Part shown: piece by piece, positions 1 through 11,500 of the stretch
Layout of the letters: every line of letters begins with the position of its first letter
How positions within the stretch are numbered: position 1 is the first letter of the stretch
NCBI RefSeq assembly: GCF_014805625.2
Contig: NW_023998457.1
Coordinates: 2,650,205-2,714,204, forward strand
Length of the DNA: 64,000 nucleotides
Source of the DNA: Glossina fuscipes
Lineage: Eukaryota; Arthropoda; Insecta; Diptera; Glossinidae
Reading direction: 5' to 3'
Made by a program: the position numbers and the translations under genes
Notes under the pieces: model-generated
The model's input: only the letters and a program-made list of their open reading frames with translations
The model's database searches: none
Told to the model about the DNA's origin: nothing

Positions 1-447
1 AATGCATATATAAATACGTAAAACATGAGTGCACAACTGTTCTCAAATCTTGAATATTCAGTTTATTAAGAGAAAAAAAATCAGAAAAGTATTGAAAAAA
101 TTCAAATTATAGTTAACAATAAAATTTTATGTATGATAATAATAAATAAAAAAATCAAAGATTTTTTTTTATGATTAAATGGAAAAGCTCCTACAAATAA
201 TTTTCGAAGATAATCATTACGTACATTATTTAATATCATTAAAAACTGCTTTTTATCGATAGGTGTACAAAGAGACAGCAATTTTCACATTGTTTTTATC
301 TAAATATAAGATAATATTTCAATATAAGAATGTAAGTGAATAATAAACTTTTTTATAAAGAAAAAAATGAAATAATTTAAATAAACAAGACCACGATAGA
401 TTATACGCGAAAGAAAAAACTCCATCATTTTATCATAGGACACTGCA

Positions 448-1186
448 TTAAACTTTTCGCTTCCTCTTAATAGATTTCTTTGGCATTGGTTTTGTTTCCT
501 TCACAGGCCTATTAAACAAAGGAAGATCATTTATTTTTCCAACGATCTGCAATAATAAAGATCGATTCCTTTGCACAGTTCTTTTCATTCTATTAACGAT
601 AACTGTGCATTGCTTTCGTAGAGCCGGCGCATCCTTTTCGTCCTCATCATTAAGTTCACTCACTCGTTTTATTTTCTTATCGACTTCGAATAGTAAAACG
701 TTATTTTGTTTTAGTGCTTTCCTAACTTTACCCATAGTGACGTTGCGTATATGCGATAGATGCATCGATGCATAGTCGACCTTGCCAGGGGAATTTTTAG
801 CAGCTTTATTCTTCAAGTTATTAAATTCTCTCCTGATTATAGTGTATTGCTCTCCCAATTGTATGAAATGGTTTTCAATATCTTGCGATTCAATTAGCAA
901 TTTATTTATTCCTTCGATTTTGTTGTCATCGAAATTGAGAAACAATTTCACAGTACTTCGATACTCCTTATTGCAGATCGGGCACTTTGTGGAACTTGCA
1001 ATTAATAAAGACAAAATTTATAATTGATTAGATTTATCCTAATGCATCGCATTACTTAATACGCCAAGTTTGAATGCACTGTTCGTGGAAAAGATGGCCA
1101 CATGTTGTAGTGCATGCCGAATTGCCGCTATGTTTGAAATTTTCAATACATATGGCGCACAAATTAGCTGAAGCTAATGACGACAT
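448..1186 (-). CDS. TRAIP/No poles-like RING-H2 protein (two exons)
   Basis: Two exons: 1186-1056 and 994-448, including the stop. The 61-bp intron (1055-995) has GT..AG ends and a CTAAT branch-point-like motif. Joining gives 678 nt, 225 residues, with Asn44 spanning the junction. The start at 1186 follows AAC, a good fly context. Residues 10-51 form a RING-H2: Cys10/Cys13, Cys29-Gly-His31-x2-His34-x2-Cys37, and Cys48-Pro-Ile-Cys51. The CGHxFHxQC core and KCPIC end match TRAIP (Drosophila No poles), a RING E3 ubiquitin ligase. The rest is charged and helix-prone, with a basic KKSIKRKRKV end that could be a nuclear localisation signal. TRAIP proteins are usually longer (about 430-470 residues) with a coiled coil, so this may be a shorter paralogue. 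The RING assignment is firm; the TRAIP assignment is probable. An ATG at 1014 lies in the intron and is not the start. Confidence 0.85.
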
Positions 1187-1620
1187 GTTGAATATTTATT
1201 TAAATATTGGAAACTTATTAACCTCAACGTTAGCGTACAACAATATTTTGAAATTATAATTCGGACAATTGTTGTTGAACAAATTCACTACAGATTTTTT
1301 TCCCTAAACAATGACAATATGACAAATATGTTAACAAATTTAATAGCTAACTGTTTTAAAGGACGCCGAAGAAGAAGAAGAAGTTTGTTTGATTTCTTGC
1401 AGTATTCGCAAAGTCACTGCAAAATGAAGTATTATTGCGTAAACAGCAGTGTATTTTTCCGTACCGATTGCAAAATTTCCGGCGAAATCGGCTTACGTAG
1501 TACAATGACTTGTGGAGAAAACTGCGGCCAACTTTACAACTGTTGTGATATAATCTTTACACACGCATTGAGCAAAAAAATAAACAAAATTGAACCTTTG
1601 TTTTGCGACGGCTTTGAATA
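1187..1620. other. 5' flank of RING gene, no supported gene
   Basis: Upstream side of the minus-strand RING gene, so it should hold its promoter and 5' UTR. A 101-codon plus-strand open frame (1319-1624) contains an Arg run and several Cys, but it runs into the minisatellite and resembles no family I know. I leave it uncalled. Confidence 0.4.
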
Positions 1621-1930
1621 TTAACAGAATTGAATCTTTTTTGTCTGTTACTTAACAGAATTGAATCCCTTTGGTCTGCCATTTAACAGAATTGAATACC
1701 TGTGGTCTGTTATTTAACAGAATTGAATCCCCTTGGTCTGTTATTTAACAGAATTGAACCCATTTGGGCTGTTATTTAACACAATCGATTCCCTTTTGTC
1801 GATTAAGTTGAGCATTTGGTCTGTTATTTAACAGAATCGAATCCCTTTTGTCGATTAAGTTGGGCGTTTGGTCTGTTATTTAACAGAATCGATTCCCTTT
1901 TGTCGATTAAGTTGGGCATTTAATCATTTA
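1621..1930. repeat. Compound minisatellite, 31-bp units grading into 52-bp units
   Basis: Eight head-to-tail units each begin TTAACAGAAT (or a close variant), at 1621, 1652, 1683, 1714, 1745, 1776, 1828 and 1880. The first five are exactly 31 bp. The next two are 52 bp because a 21-bp block containing GTCGATTAAGTTG is added before the shared GGTCTGTTAT ending. The eighth is about 51 bp and degenerates. The longer units were therefore amplified as a secondary higher-order form. Confidence 0.95.
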
Positions 1931-2040
1931 TTTGTTATAAGCGACTCCGTGCTTTGCCTTTCAACACGGAATTTAGCAAGGGCGTTGTTTAATTCGATAA
2001 TAAAAATTATGACAGTCTAATTTTAGGCTAACTTGTAAAA

Positions 2041-2183
2041 TTATTATTATTATTATTATAAATTTAGTCAGAGAATAACTTTTATTTTCTTAAAGCGCTA
2101 GCATAAAAAAAAACTTTACCGCACTTGAGATTTGAACCCACGACATTGAGTTGAAAATCGAGATTCTTGCCATTCAGGCGGAC
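2041..2183 (-). mobile_element. tRNA-derived SINE with 14-bp target-site duplication
   Basis: Reading the minus strand, a tRNA-like head has a box B resembling GGGTTCAAATC (near 2128-2139). A body follows and ends in an (ATA)n tail, seen as TTATTATTATTATTATTAT on the plus strand at 2041-2059. The 14-bp direct repeat AACTTGTAAAATTA flanks it at 2030-2043 and 2184-2197. This is a typical target-site duplication, overlapping the tail by up to 3 bases. Confidence 0.9.
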
Positions 2184-2559
2184 AACTTGTAAAATTAAAT
2201 AAGTTTAGTTCGCGTATTTTCCAAAACACTATATATACATCTAGAGGAGATGATAGAAGGGGTGATGATAGAAGAACGAAAGCGATCACGTCGTAACGTT
2301 GGTATCCGTCCAAGATATGTTGATTTATCTGAATTAATTACGATCCCTACAAAGAAATACGATTGCTATGTTTGCGGCATTAGATATTGAGAATATTCCA
2401 ACAAATGGCCGTTAAAGTAATCGCGGAATAAAGCGTCAGGGAAGACTGCTAAGTTACACTGCCTGCCAATTTTCTTATATAACGTCAATGTAACAGACAT
2501 TGTAAACCAACTTCAGGCTCAAACACCAAATGTGACATTCAAAGTTAAAAAAATGAACA

Positions 2560-3360
2560 CTAGACCATTCCATTATAGGAAAACTTCATACCTACGCAGT
2601 ACCACGTAACCTAAGAACAACTCTGTTTTTCAAAACGAAGGTTTCGCGCTCATTGCTCCTAAACTATAGCAGATAAATATATAATATGAGAACACACAAA
2701 GTATATATATTCTTGATCAGCATCAAATTCTAAATCGATTTAAGCATGTTCGCCGGTATAATCTCTGCCATAGACATCCTTTTGGACGCAAAATGAAGCT
2801 ACCGTCTTGAACTACGCAGGCTGATAATGAAAATGGATCAAATCGGTCGAAGGACACCCAAAATTGGTCTTTGCTCATTACGTACAAAAATTTCAACTCA
2901 TATTCTGTGGACGATGTTGTAGTATCTGTCCAAAATGGGAACGCCTCGCCTACTCAATATAATAGTATATCAAGATTTTGATTTTTTTCAATACCTTTAC
3001 AAGGCGCACAAATAAGTTTCAAAAACCCCATAAGGTATATAAATTCTTGGCCAGTTTGTAATTTGACATGCACCTAAACATGTCTGTTTTTTTCATCTAT
3101 CCCTCTGTCCATCCATCCAACTGTGTGGTGTCTATGGTAAACACACTACCGTTAGCGAAAATTAACAAATTTACGAAAGAAAAAAATTTTCAAAGAACAC
3201 GCCTAGGACGTTCACATGACTATGTCAATGCTACTTTGAAAATAGCCGCACCCACTCCATGAAAATTTAGTTCTATTTTTATTTTTTTTTTTAAATAACG
3301 GTCATGGATATAAAAGATTCTGGTCACAATCGAATATATTTTAATTTTCTTACTTGCTTT
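2560..3360 (+). repeat. Dispersed repeat family A, plus orientation
   Basis: Carries the family A signatures: AGTATATATATTCTTGATCA followed by a motif close to CAAATTCTAAATCGATTTAAG, then a second half with a CCCATAAGGTATATAAATTC-like motif and CTGTCC/CATCC steps, and finally a GGATATAAAAGATTCTGGTC end. The two halves are related, so the element is dimer-like. No open frame. Confidence 0.75.
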
Positions 3361-5394
3361 ATTTACTTTTTAAGCGATAACCTCTAGAATTCAAAAATGA
3401 TGAAAAACTGGTCCTTAATAATTCAAACATAAGAAATTACGAGTTAACTAACAACTTTATCAGCGGCCAAGAGGTCGCCTTTCAAAATTTTCCTTTGTAC
3501 AAAACTCACTTTCGCTGCTTACTTTCTCCTATTAAGAAAATATTGGGCACCTTAATTTCATAAACCTTAGGGGAAACTTTTGACATTTTCTTCAATTTTA
3601 TAGAGGGAGGAAACTTTTTTATTGTTTTATAAAGGTAAACTGAAAAATTGTAAAAAAGAAAATTTCTGTTTTCGATGTTCAAGGTCGGCAATGTTCAAAT
3701 ATAGGATTGTTTATATGTCTAATAACATGAACATGAATTGATGATGAAAAATATGATGTCGTAAAAGTCAAAGTAAGTGTAGAGGTTAAGGATTATGGAA
3801 TAAAAAGATTTCTCAGTAATTATGTTCATAAATACATATAATAAAATGAAGAGAATTTTTCGGTTGAAAAGAAATAACGATAAAATCGATAACAAGATGC
3901 ACTTGACACAGTTCAAGGAAATTGTGAGCAATTAAGGCATTTAAAGCTTCACCTGTTCCTATTCGAAATTTAACAAATTTTATATATACTGTCGGCCTTC
4001 ATTTCGTTAGTGCAAAGCCTTGATGAGGATTTCTGTTTCTATTCAATGAAACTGGATCCATCAGGGAAAAATTGCAAAAGAGAAAAGCGCAAGCACTAAG
4101 GGTACTAATAATAAATATTTTTATGATGTTGTGATAGGTAGCGTGCTACTATGAGTAGTGTTTCTGCGACTTTCGTATAAACCAGCCCATCCGCATTACC
4201 TCGGTATGCGTGCTAAGGCACTACTTGCTTGAGTCTTCAGTGACTTAAGTTCGGATTGTTTAGCTTTTGAAGTGCGGCAAGTGTAAGGTTTTTTTCATGC
4301 GCTGACATCAAAGACGACAATTTTTGCTTCACCATTTTTTGTTGCGAGCACACACCATGCTTTCTAAAGTAAGTAGGATTATTTCGAAATATTACTCTCG
4401 AGCGGCTTTAATTGTTCAAAATTGTCTGGTCGGGAAAGAAATCAACTCGTATTGATGTGCGTGCCAAACTGACTTGTAGAAGCCTGTCATGCATTATTTT
4501 TAAAAAGGCTTTCCAACAATTTCAGGTTCTATTAATTTCGTGCGGAAGAATGCAAAATCCAAAAGGTCTTAAAATAGACTCAAAGTTTTATTACACCTAT
4601 CAGTTTCTGTGTCGATGTAAGCCGGTCTGTCCGTCTGTCTGACTAATATTTGTTTATATATTCTTGTGTTCAACCAACCGTTCAAAATTTTTAAAATCAC
4701 TACACTATGCATTTTTAGCCCAACGCCGTAATCGATTGAAAATGAATAAGATCGATCATGAAATCGTTATATATTTATATAACAAGTATTCGCAAAAAAT
4801 AAACTGGAGCCCACTTGGGCCACCTACTTCAATTTATTGAATCTCACTCAGAGGTTGTCGTAGCAAGGGTGTCTTTACATCCCCACTATAATGAATGAAT
4901 AATTATATTAGGCGAAGTGGTAATCGATCTTGTGCGACTATAATGTTTACACCCTACACAACTTATGCTGCAAGAACGTATGTATGTCCTGGCAAAAATC
5001 ATTTAGTAATTCGTCTTTATATGGCGAAAAGATGTAATTCCCAATAATTCTTGGCGAAAATTCGTTCATAATAACAATTTGACATAGAAGCTAACCCTAA
5101 CAAATTTGGACTAAGCAGTTCAATTTTTTTTAATCCCAATCCATATATAGGCTCTGATGGAAAACAAAGCTCTAATATTTTGTGATGAAAATGTGCCCTC
5201 AGCAAATCAGCCATAAGGAATTTGCATAACAGACGCATGTTACTTAGACCCCTGCAAGACGTTTTATGGTGAAAAAGTGTAAATTGCGGTTTTATGACAA
5301 AAGCAACTGAAAAGTGATAAAATCTTTAACAAGTCAATTAACTTCACTACGGTAGTTGATGTATTGATCATTGGAATGGTCAGTTTACATGGTA
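3361..5394. other. No gene seen; AT-rich with degraded repeat pieces
   Basis: Open frames here are short and AT-biased. Near 4600-4650 a GTCCGTCTGTCTGAC motif marks a degraded fragment of the dispersed repeats. Near 4900-4960 an AGGCGAAGTGG...GCGACTATAATGTTT stretch matches the right end of family B. Nothing codes. Confidence 0.5.
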
Positions 5395-5690
5395 TTATGG
5401 GCGTGTCCTTTAACCAATATGACTCATTTGACTCAATACCAACTTGCGTGCAAGAGTTTCCAATGTTTCTGCCAAATTTGAAGCCGCTAGCTTTATTTTT
5501 GCCGCCAGGAGATTGATTACAACGGACATTGCACAGACGGACCTGCTTAAATGGACTTAAAATTTCATACTGATCAAGAATATATATATATATATATATA
5601 TGTTGTAATATCTTTGATGCTTTCTTCTGGGCGTTGCAAACGTTTTGATAAATTGAATATACCCCTCAGCCTTCGGTGATGGGTATAATA
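5395..5690 (-). repeat. Family A fragment, minus orientation
   Basis: Contains GGGCGTGTCCTTTAACCAAT, the GCCAGGAGA turn, an AACGGACATTGCACAGACGG tract, a (TA)n run at 5581-5600 where other copies have the short TATATAT, and the family end CGTTTTGATAAATTGAATAT...CTTCGGTGATGGGTATAA. It matches the 24.0-24.4 kb and 40.1-40.6 kb copies. Confidence 0.75.
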
Positions 5691-7214
5691 AAGCATAATT
5701 CTTGGCATATTATCACGATAACGTAGGCGTAGTAGTAGATTAGTAGGCGTAGTGTTGTAGGTTGTCTAATAATCTGCCTTGCACGATCACAGTGGTTTTA
5801 CTTGTTTTTATTCAAATAATTCGATATTTTTCATTTAGCTGACGTAAAAAAAAAATGCTAGCTAGCTAAGGGCCATTAGTTTGACAAGCCGGATTTAAAA
5901 TATGTGGGTTAATGCGGTAAATTAAGTTGTTTTATAATTATTTTCTTGTCTTATACATCTAAACGAACAGGCAAGCAGGTATAAATAAAAGTTGTAAACA
6001 GACACAATTACATCCGAAGTACATAAGTCTAGGCAGGTGCTTTTTGCCGGTATTTAGTTTTGTTTGTATTGTCAAGTGTAATTAGAACAATTACTTATAT
6101 AGTATGTATGCATTTGTGTATGACTAGTGTGACTGAATGCATTTGCATAATGTTTGCATGCATGCATGCATAAATTGTTTAAATGTTAACAAATGCGAAT
6201 GAACCTCCAGAAGATAATATGCAAACATATATGTTACAGCTACTGTAACAATGCGACAATTACTACTAACACTGGCAACGGGTAACGAAAAATTATTCTA
6301 CAATAATTGCCAGTAAAATATTGCACATATTTGCATGCATGCATGCATATATGTATGTATACCCTGTGTGCTGATTAAAAAAAAAAAAAAATGACATAAT
6401 TCTGTGCAAACAAAGATACACACACACACACACACACGCACACACACACATTCATGGCCGCACTAACATGTAATATTTCAATATCTTATGCAAGGCCAAG
6501 CAAAAGGACATAAGGACTCTTTTATGCATAATTAGGTAAAAGTCGCTTATCCGCGATTAGCGCATGACAATTTGTCGTTAGCTGATAACAAATGAAATTT
6601 GTACTCGCCTTGAAACGTATCTGGGATGATAATGATTATATCTTTTACATAATATCCATATGCGCTTTAGTCAAATGTTAGATAAGTCAGTTGGGAAAAC
6701 ATTTCCAATATTTTTGAATTTGATTTGGATACGTTTTTGATTTCGTTGGGGTAATTAAGTGCACACATATTCCGTGGGAGTTCTCATGGGTATTTTGCCG
6801 CACGTGGTAAGCAAAATAGTGATACCCAATCCCTGGATACCCTTGAAAGAATACTAAATCTTTTCGAGTATTTGGAGTTTTTTGAGAGTTTTTAAGGAAA
6901 TACATTTTTGGCGGAGGGACTGGGTGCGACAAATGCCGATTTGTCCATAGGCCATGTTTTTTAAAAATATTTATATTTACATGCACCGCTTTTGACAGTA
7001 GGCTCGAGCTCACCTGATGATACTTCGTCTACTCTCCAATTTTACCCTTTGATCTTATCAGTTAATTAATGGAAGCCGGAGTACCGTTAAAATAATATAA
7101 TTCATTTCTTTTATTTCATTCACTTGAATTCGTTGAGTGTTCATCATCATCAATCATTATTTATTTCTGTACCACTTCGAACATTCACTTTTCATTTTTA
7201 CTTAGTATCTCATC
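5691..7214. other. No gene seen; repeat-poor AT-rich DNA
   Basis: Much of this stretch has no obvious relationship to the dispersed families. It holds GCATGCATGCATGCA runs near 6155-6172 and 6330-6348 and TAAT-rich sequence. A 108-codon minus-strand open frame (7013-6687) has no recognisable domain and I take it as chance. Confidence 0.45.
6417..6450. repeat. (CA)n microsatellite
   Basis: About 16 CA dinucleotides, with one CG interruption in the middle. Confidence 0.95.
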
Positions 7215-7570
7215 GTGGTTGGATATCCGCTTGTGCTACAACGGCATATTAGGTTTGCGTGGATGTCTATAACATCCTGTAACACCGATCGATTCAGAAT
7301 TACTTTCTGCAAATTCAGAATAACTTTTTGAATCGATCTAGGCTTCTTTGTCTGTCCGTCTGTCTGTTGTTTTATGTAATTGTGTGCAACCGTTTTCGAC
7401 CCCTTCCCTATATAACCTTATATGAATTAGCCTATTGATCCCAATTGTTGATATATTTTGATGAAATTTCGTAAAAGAATGAACCAGACCACGTTTTCGA
7501 TCCCTTTCCTATTTCGGATGTGATGTAGGCTATCTAATCGTGGACCGTTATCGTTCTTTAATTCATTTTT
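7215..7570 (+). repeat. Family B fragment, degraded
   Basis: The order CATATTAGGTTTGCGTGGATG, then CCGATCGATTCAG, then AATCGATCTAGGCTT, then GTCTGTCCGTCTGTCTGTTG, then ATGAAATTTCGTAAA is the family B order. The right end is lost or unrecognisable. Confidence 0.65.
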
Positions 7571-8189
7571 TGATTCAATCAATGACAATTTCCGTACCTG
7601 TCTTGTCCGCTTACTGTCTTATGCTTTTGGTTCAGTTTTAATTAATTTTTTCTGGAACCAGCTCAACAGTTACCACACTTCTTCTATTTCTATGCTCGTC
7701 GAATCATAGATCCTCTAATACCCCCTAAAACTTATCTTAATTCTACAATACAGCTGATGAACTTATTGTAAGATAGGCGACCGAAAGTAGTGCTCGTCTT
7801 TGGTCGTCGATAAGTTTTTAGTAGTAGTGAAAAACTTTTCCCGCTAGGAACTTCTGAAACCGTTACACCCACGATCTTGCGAATGAAGTGTAAAAGTACT
7901 TGCTATAGCGTCACAAATTATATGTATGGGAAGCGGCAGTTGTTCGCCTGTTGAAGTGACGACTATTCCCCTTCTTGAACCGTTTCTTTTCACTGCGACC
8001 CGATTAAGTGTCTAAGCACTTCTGCAAATTAATTTTGAAGCTCACTCAGAATTGATAAAACACCGATAATTTTTTATTTTACTTTAACCATAATTTTACC
8101 AGAATAAGCCTTTGGGACTCATGGGAAACTAGAGCTTAAATTTTCTAATTATTTGTCATGTTATCTTTTAAAAAAGAACCTTTACACCC
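7571..8189. other. No gene seen
   Basis: Slightly less AT-rich than its surroundings, but all frames are broken by stops and no repeat family is obvious. Confidence 0.4.
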
Positions 8190-8870
8190 TACACTGCTTT
8201 CGATACAGGACGTATTATGTAACATTGTAAAAAGGCTTACGACAGACCCAACCTGCGCTTGGCTCAAAAGCGTAATCTGGGTTGGGCGTAGCCTATCTGT
8301 CCGGCTAATGTCTGTCCATGTCATTTTGTATTCAAGCTACAGGTCGCAATTTTTGAGATCCTTCGATGAAATTTGATAAAGTGACGTATTTTGACCCAAG
8401 GACGAACGCTGTTGAGATTGCTTCAGATCCCTAGACGTTTTCGACCACTCGCCATGTAACTGGCGAGTCATGAAAAGTCGTTATAAAAAAAAAATTGCAA
8501 TTTTCAAAATTTCTTGGCAAAAATGGCTATTTCGGCATTCTAAATTGGTATGAATACTTTGGATCGGTTGTGACAATTTTGAACCCGCTCGCCTATAACG
8601 AAACCTGAAGCTCATACGACAAAAAGGTATAATTTTCACTGGTTTATCATGAAAATTATATCATAATAGTAATTTAACACTCAAATGCATCAAATTTGGA
8701 CCATCTCGGCCTACTTTTGGATAATACCCTAATAAGGATTTTCACGCAAATTGATCCCTTTGTAAAGCGGAAAAAATTTGAAGTGTGTGGAAGATTTGCG
8801 CTAGACAATGTGGCGTAGGGTATTTAAATGCCGGCCTTGCCTGGCGACGTTTCCGTTTTTATTTGAAAAG
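8190..8870 (+). repeat. Family B copy, plus orientation
   Basis: Shows the GTCTGTCCATGTC core, GATGAAATTTGATAAAGTGACG, AAGGACGAACGCTGTTGAGA, the TCGACCACTCGCCATGTAA motif, and the family B right end with GGCGTAGGGTATTTAAATG and a TGGCGACGTTTCCGTTTTTA tract. Best aligned with the 24.7-25.6 kb copy. Confidence 0.8.
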
Positions 8871-9175
8871 TTAACCCTGAAAAATGTGCTTCACAGTCTA
8901 GCAAGGAGGAAGGACCCAATCAATGACAAAATCTGAAACGGGGCTGTTTTGAAGAGCTGTGCATATTGTATTTGATAATTTAGTTATCAGTTCTGAATTG
9001 AATCAAAATTTTTCCTGTCTTAACAAATGAATATTTGCTTATCTTTTGAAGGTTTTTTTTTCTTTGTATTTTTATATAGTTCGAAATCAAAAATATATAT
9101 GTAAAAGATATAATGTTTTATGTTCATATAATGCTTGTAATGAATTCTGATGATGGCCAGTAGTGATGTCATTCG
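8871..9175. other. Downstream flank of the broken heat-shock gene
   Basis: No gene seen. An open frame from the heat-shock relic reads through into this AT-rich DNA as far as 9020, past the likely polyadenylation signal. Confidence 0.5.
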
Positions 9176-9181
9176 TTTATT
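9176..9181 (-). terminator. Candidate polyadenylation signal of heat-shock relic
   Basis: AATAAA on the minus strand, about 55 bp past the end of recognisable heat-shock homology. It falls inside the read-through frame, which supports that extension being former 3' UTR. Confidence 0.5.
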
Positions 9182-9734
9182 TAGTATTTTGCTCGCCATT
9201 AAGAGGGTCCTAATTTTTGTCGATTTTGGTTGTTCTTCGCTCGAATGAGCTGGGCCGGTCTGATGAATCCCTATAAGGTGTTCATTAGCGATTTTTGTTA
9301 TCTTAGGTGGTGGTGGTGGTGGCGCCTTAATTATAAGTGTTCCATCAAGCGATATAATGGGAATGACATCTTTGGGCTTATAACCCTTGGGCAACTTGCT
9401 TTTGAATGAAGTCGTGATCGTCCCCGCGTTCCTTATGCTTCCCGCCTATGGCGAAAGTTTGATCGACTACTTTTACACTCAATTCATTGAATTTAAATTC
9501 AGGCATATCCATAAACATCTGGATGGCTGGAATGTTGGAAGAATTTTTCTCATCTTTAACGCGAGCATTCCTTAATGATGGCTTGTAAGGTGTATAACGC
9601 ACTCTGTGACGGCGACCACGGCGCAAAGCGTTAATTGGATGGACATCCACATCTGAATTATCTTTCAATAATAATTGTTCAATTCCGCTGTTGGGATTAT
9701 AAGTCAACTCAGCAAATAATGGCACAAGCGACAT
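9176..9734 (-). pseudogene. Small heat-shock protein (Hsp22/23/26/27 type), frameshifted
   Basis: Read on the minus strand from ATG at 9734. The protein begins MSLVPLF, the start typical of fly small heat-shock chaperones, and reaches the alpha-crystallin domain: PEFKFNELSVKVVD, then GGKHKERGDDHDFIQKQ. At about 9392-9397 the frame is lost. The next block, KLPKGYKPKDV then SLDGTLIIKAPPPPP, is in another frame. The conserved F-x-R-x-Y stretch expected between IQ(K/R) and KLP is missing, so a short deletion (I estimate about 17 nt) fits better than a simple 1-base error. The C-terminal HLIGIHQTGPAH matches the fly IxI-type ending (IVQIQQTGPAH). No intron is expected in this family. The second frame runs to 9020, beyond an AATAAA at 9181-9176, so the normal stop is also lost or bypassed. 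The tryptophan-rich segment usual after MSLVPLLF is absent. Probable recent pseudogene; an assembly error is the alternative. Confidence 0.85.
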
Positions 9735-10199
9735 AATGCGATCTTTTCTTTAATCGATTGATTGAATATGTAAAAATAAAATAAAAGTCAAGGCTTGCTT
9801 CAATATTTTATATATTTAATATAATTTTTTGCCTGGTTGCTTCGTTTTTTTTTTTTTTTCTTTTTTTTTTCCTTAACCACTCCCTTAGATACGCACTCTT
9901 TTAAACTCAATTTCAATTTTTCCCATTATTCTCGTAAGAGGCACAGCGTTGCATGTTTTCATATTAAAAAAATCAGGTAAAGTTACGTTCAAATTACGAT
10001 ATGAAAGCGCTCTTCAATCTGTTGAAATTTTTTATTCTTTAACAGGATAATAAATGGCTCTCGGTCGGAGATCGGGCACAAGGTCCAAGGTACATGTGAA
10101 ATGAACAGTTGTTTGGTATCATTTTGAAATTTAATGTCATTGAAAAGCTAGTAATGAGTTTGCAAAAAATTAGACCAAAGACGAATACAAATTTTTTTA
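9735..10199. other. Upstream flank of heat-shock relic
   Basis: Two long T-tracts at about 9846-9870, then AT-rich DNA. No gene seen. Confidence 0.4.
9806..9814 (-). promoter_or_regulatory. Candidate TATA box of heat-shock relic
   Basis: TATATAAAA on the minus strand about 75 bp upstream of the ATG. It would imply a ~45-nt leader, short for fly heat-shock genes. I find no convincing GAAnnTTCnnGAA heat-shock element upstream, so inducibility may have been lost or never existed here. Confidence 0.3.
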
Positions 10200-10860
10200 A
10201 TTTTTTTATACAATATAGGATATGTAGGATATATTTTAAGTGAACGCTTCTTTCACCTTATTAAGCACTCAAATGTGGTACCCAAGTTCGTGGTGGTTAT
10301 TCGACCAGAGATCTATATGATTGTCTTCTTCGTCTTCTACGATATAAGGTATTAGTAACTACGGATTTATTCCGCAATCGTACATCGGTACAAAAGTTGG
10401 CGGTGGATGCTGAAGGATTCGGCCAACGACAACTTTTTTATGTTTATTTTACACAATTAGCGATATAAGCTATATTCAAAATAAACAGTCCTTTCGAATG
10501 TAGTGCGTAAGTTGGTAGGGACTACCTGTTCCACTAGAGTCTCACATGAATTCCCTCTTCTTCATACGACATGCAATATTAGGTATGCATGAAGTGAACG
10601 CCTTCGTTTTGGAACCATTCTGCAACCAAATATCGCTACAACTTTTTATTTCTTTTTAGACATAAGATATATTTGTAGTGAATAGAGTCGTTTCATTCTC
10701 TTTCGTTTCATGTTGTCTCGAAAATGACACATAAGTCGGCAGTGAGCACGAAAAAATTCGGCGAAAGACACATATGGTGTCCTTCTTCTTCATACGATAT
10801 ACGATGTAAGATATATATGAAGGGAGTTCCTTTTTGGAACCATGCTGCAATCGAATGTCA
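10200..10860. repeat. Diverged tandem repeat, three units of ~228 bp
   Basis: The anchor TACGA(T/C)ATA or its variant, preceded by CTTCTTC, recurs at about 10338, 10565 and 10793, giving periods of 227 and 228 bp. Units also share a TTTTTAT start and an AGTGAA(C/T) step after ATATATTT-like sequence. Units 2 and 3 share GTTTTGGAACCAT...CTGCAA versus TTTTTGGAACCATGCTGCAA. Spacing is well kept while sequence has diverged. Confidence 0.75.
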
Positions 10861-11500
10861 CCGTCCGTCTGTCCGTCCGTGTAATGTCTGTTATAAACAT
10901 TTTCTTAGCCGCAAAAATGAAGCTATCGACTTGAAATTTGGCAGAAAAATTGGAAAGAAGAACACGCCCACAGCACCACATAAACTAAGAACGCCTTTGT
11001 TTTTCAAACGGAATGAGAAATTGGTTTTTGCTCATTATTCATAAACGAAAGCGAATAGATGTGGAAAAAATTGAACGCATACTCTATGAGCTATGCTGCA
11101 GCGTTTGTGCACAAAAATGCAAAAATTTGACCACGCCTACCCAACATTATAATGTATCAAAATTTAACACGCAGAAAGAAGCTTTAAAAACCCCATAAAA
11201 TATACAAATTCTTGGCCAGTTACAACTCTTGAATGCACCTGAACATGTCCGTCTGTCCATCTGTCTGTTTGCGTAACTTCGCAGTATTTGTGGTAAACAT
11301 TTTCCCGCTAGTGAAAATGAAGATATCGCCAAAAAAATTTGGAAAAAAATTTGGAATTGGACGTGCCTACAAAGCCCCCATGTAAAAGAAGAAATTGATA
11401 GCGTCTACTCCATATTGTAGTGTATGAGAATTTTGTTCTTTTACTTTTTTTGTGTTTTTTTGGATTAAACGGCGATGGGTGTTAAACGATTTTAATTTTC
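10861..11500 (+). repeat. Family A copy, plus orientation
   Basis: CGTCCGTCTGTCCGTCCGTG core, ACTTGAAATTTGGCAGAAAA, ACGCCCACAGCACCACATAA and TTTTTGCTCATTATTC, then the second half with CCCCATAAAATATACAAATT and GTCCGTCTGTCCATCTGTCT, ending GGCGATGGGTGTTAAACGAT. One of the best preserved copies of the dimeric element. It abuts the ~228-bp tandem repeat. Confidence 0.8.

Noticed and set aside
254..261. TATCGATA, the fly DRE promoter motif
   Set aside because: It lies downstream of the RING gene's stop with no gene start visible beside it; one 8-mer is not enough.
2118..2184. tRNA-like sequence at this and other sites considered as genuine tRNA genes
   Set aside because: They do not form a complete cloverleaf, are followed by a shared body and ATA tail, and carry target duplications, so they are SINEs.
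6150..6348. Repeated GCATGCATGCATGCA runs as a binding-site cluster
   Set aside because: Short self-complementary microsatellite-like runs; no further structure.
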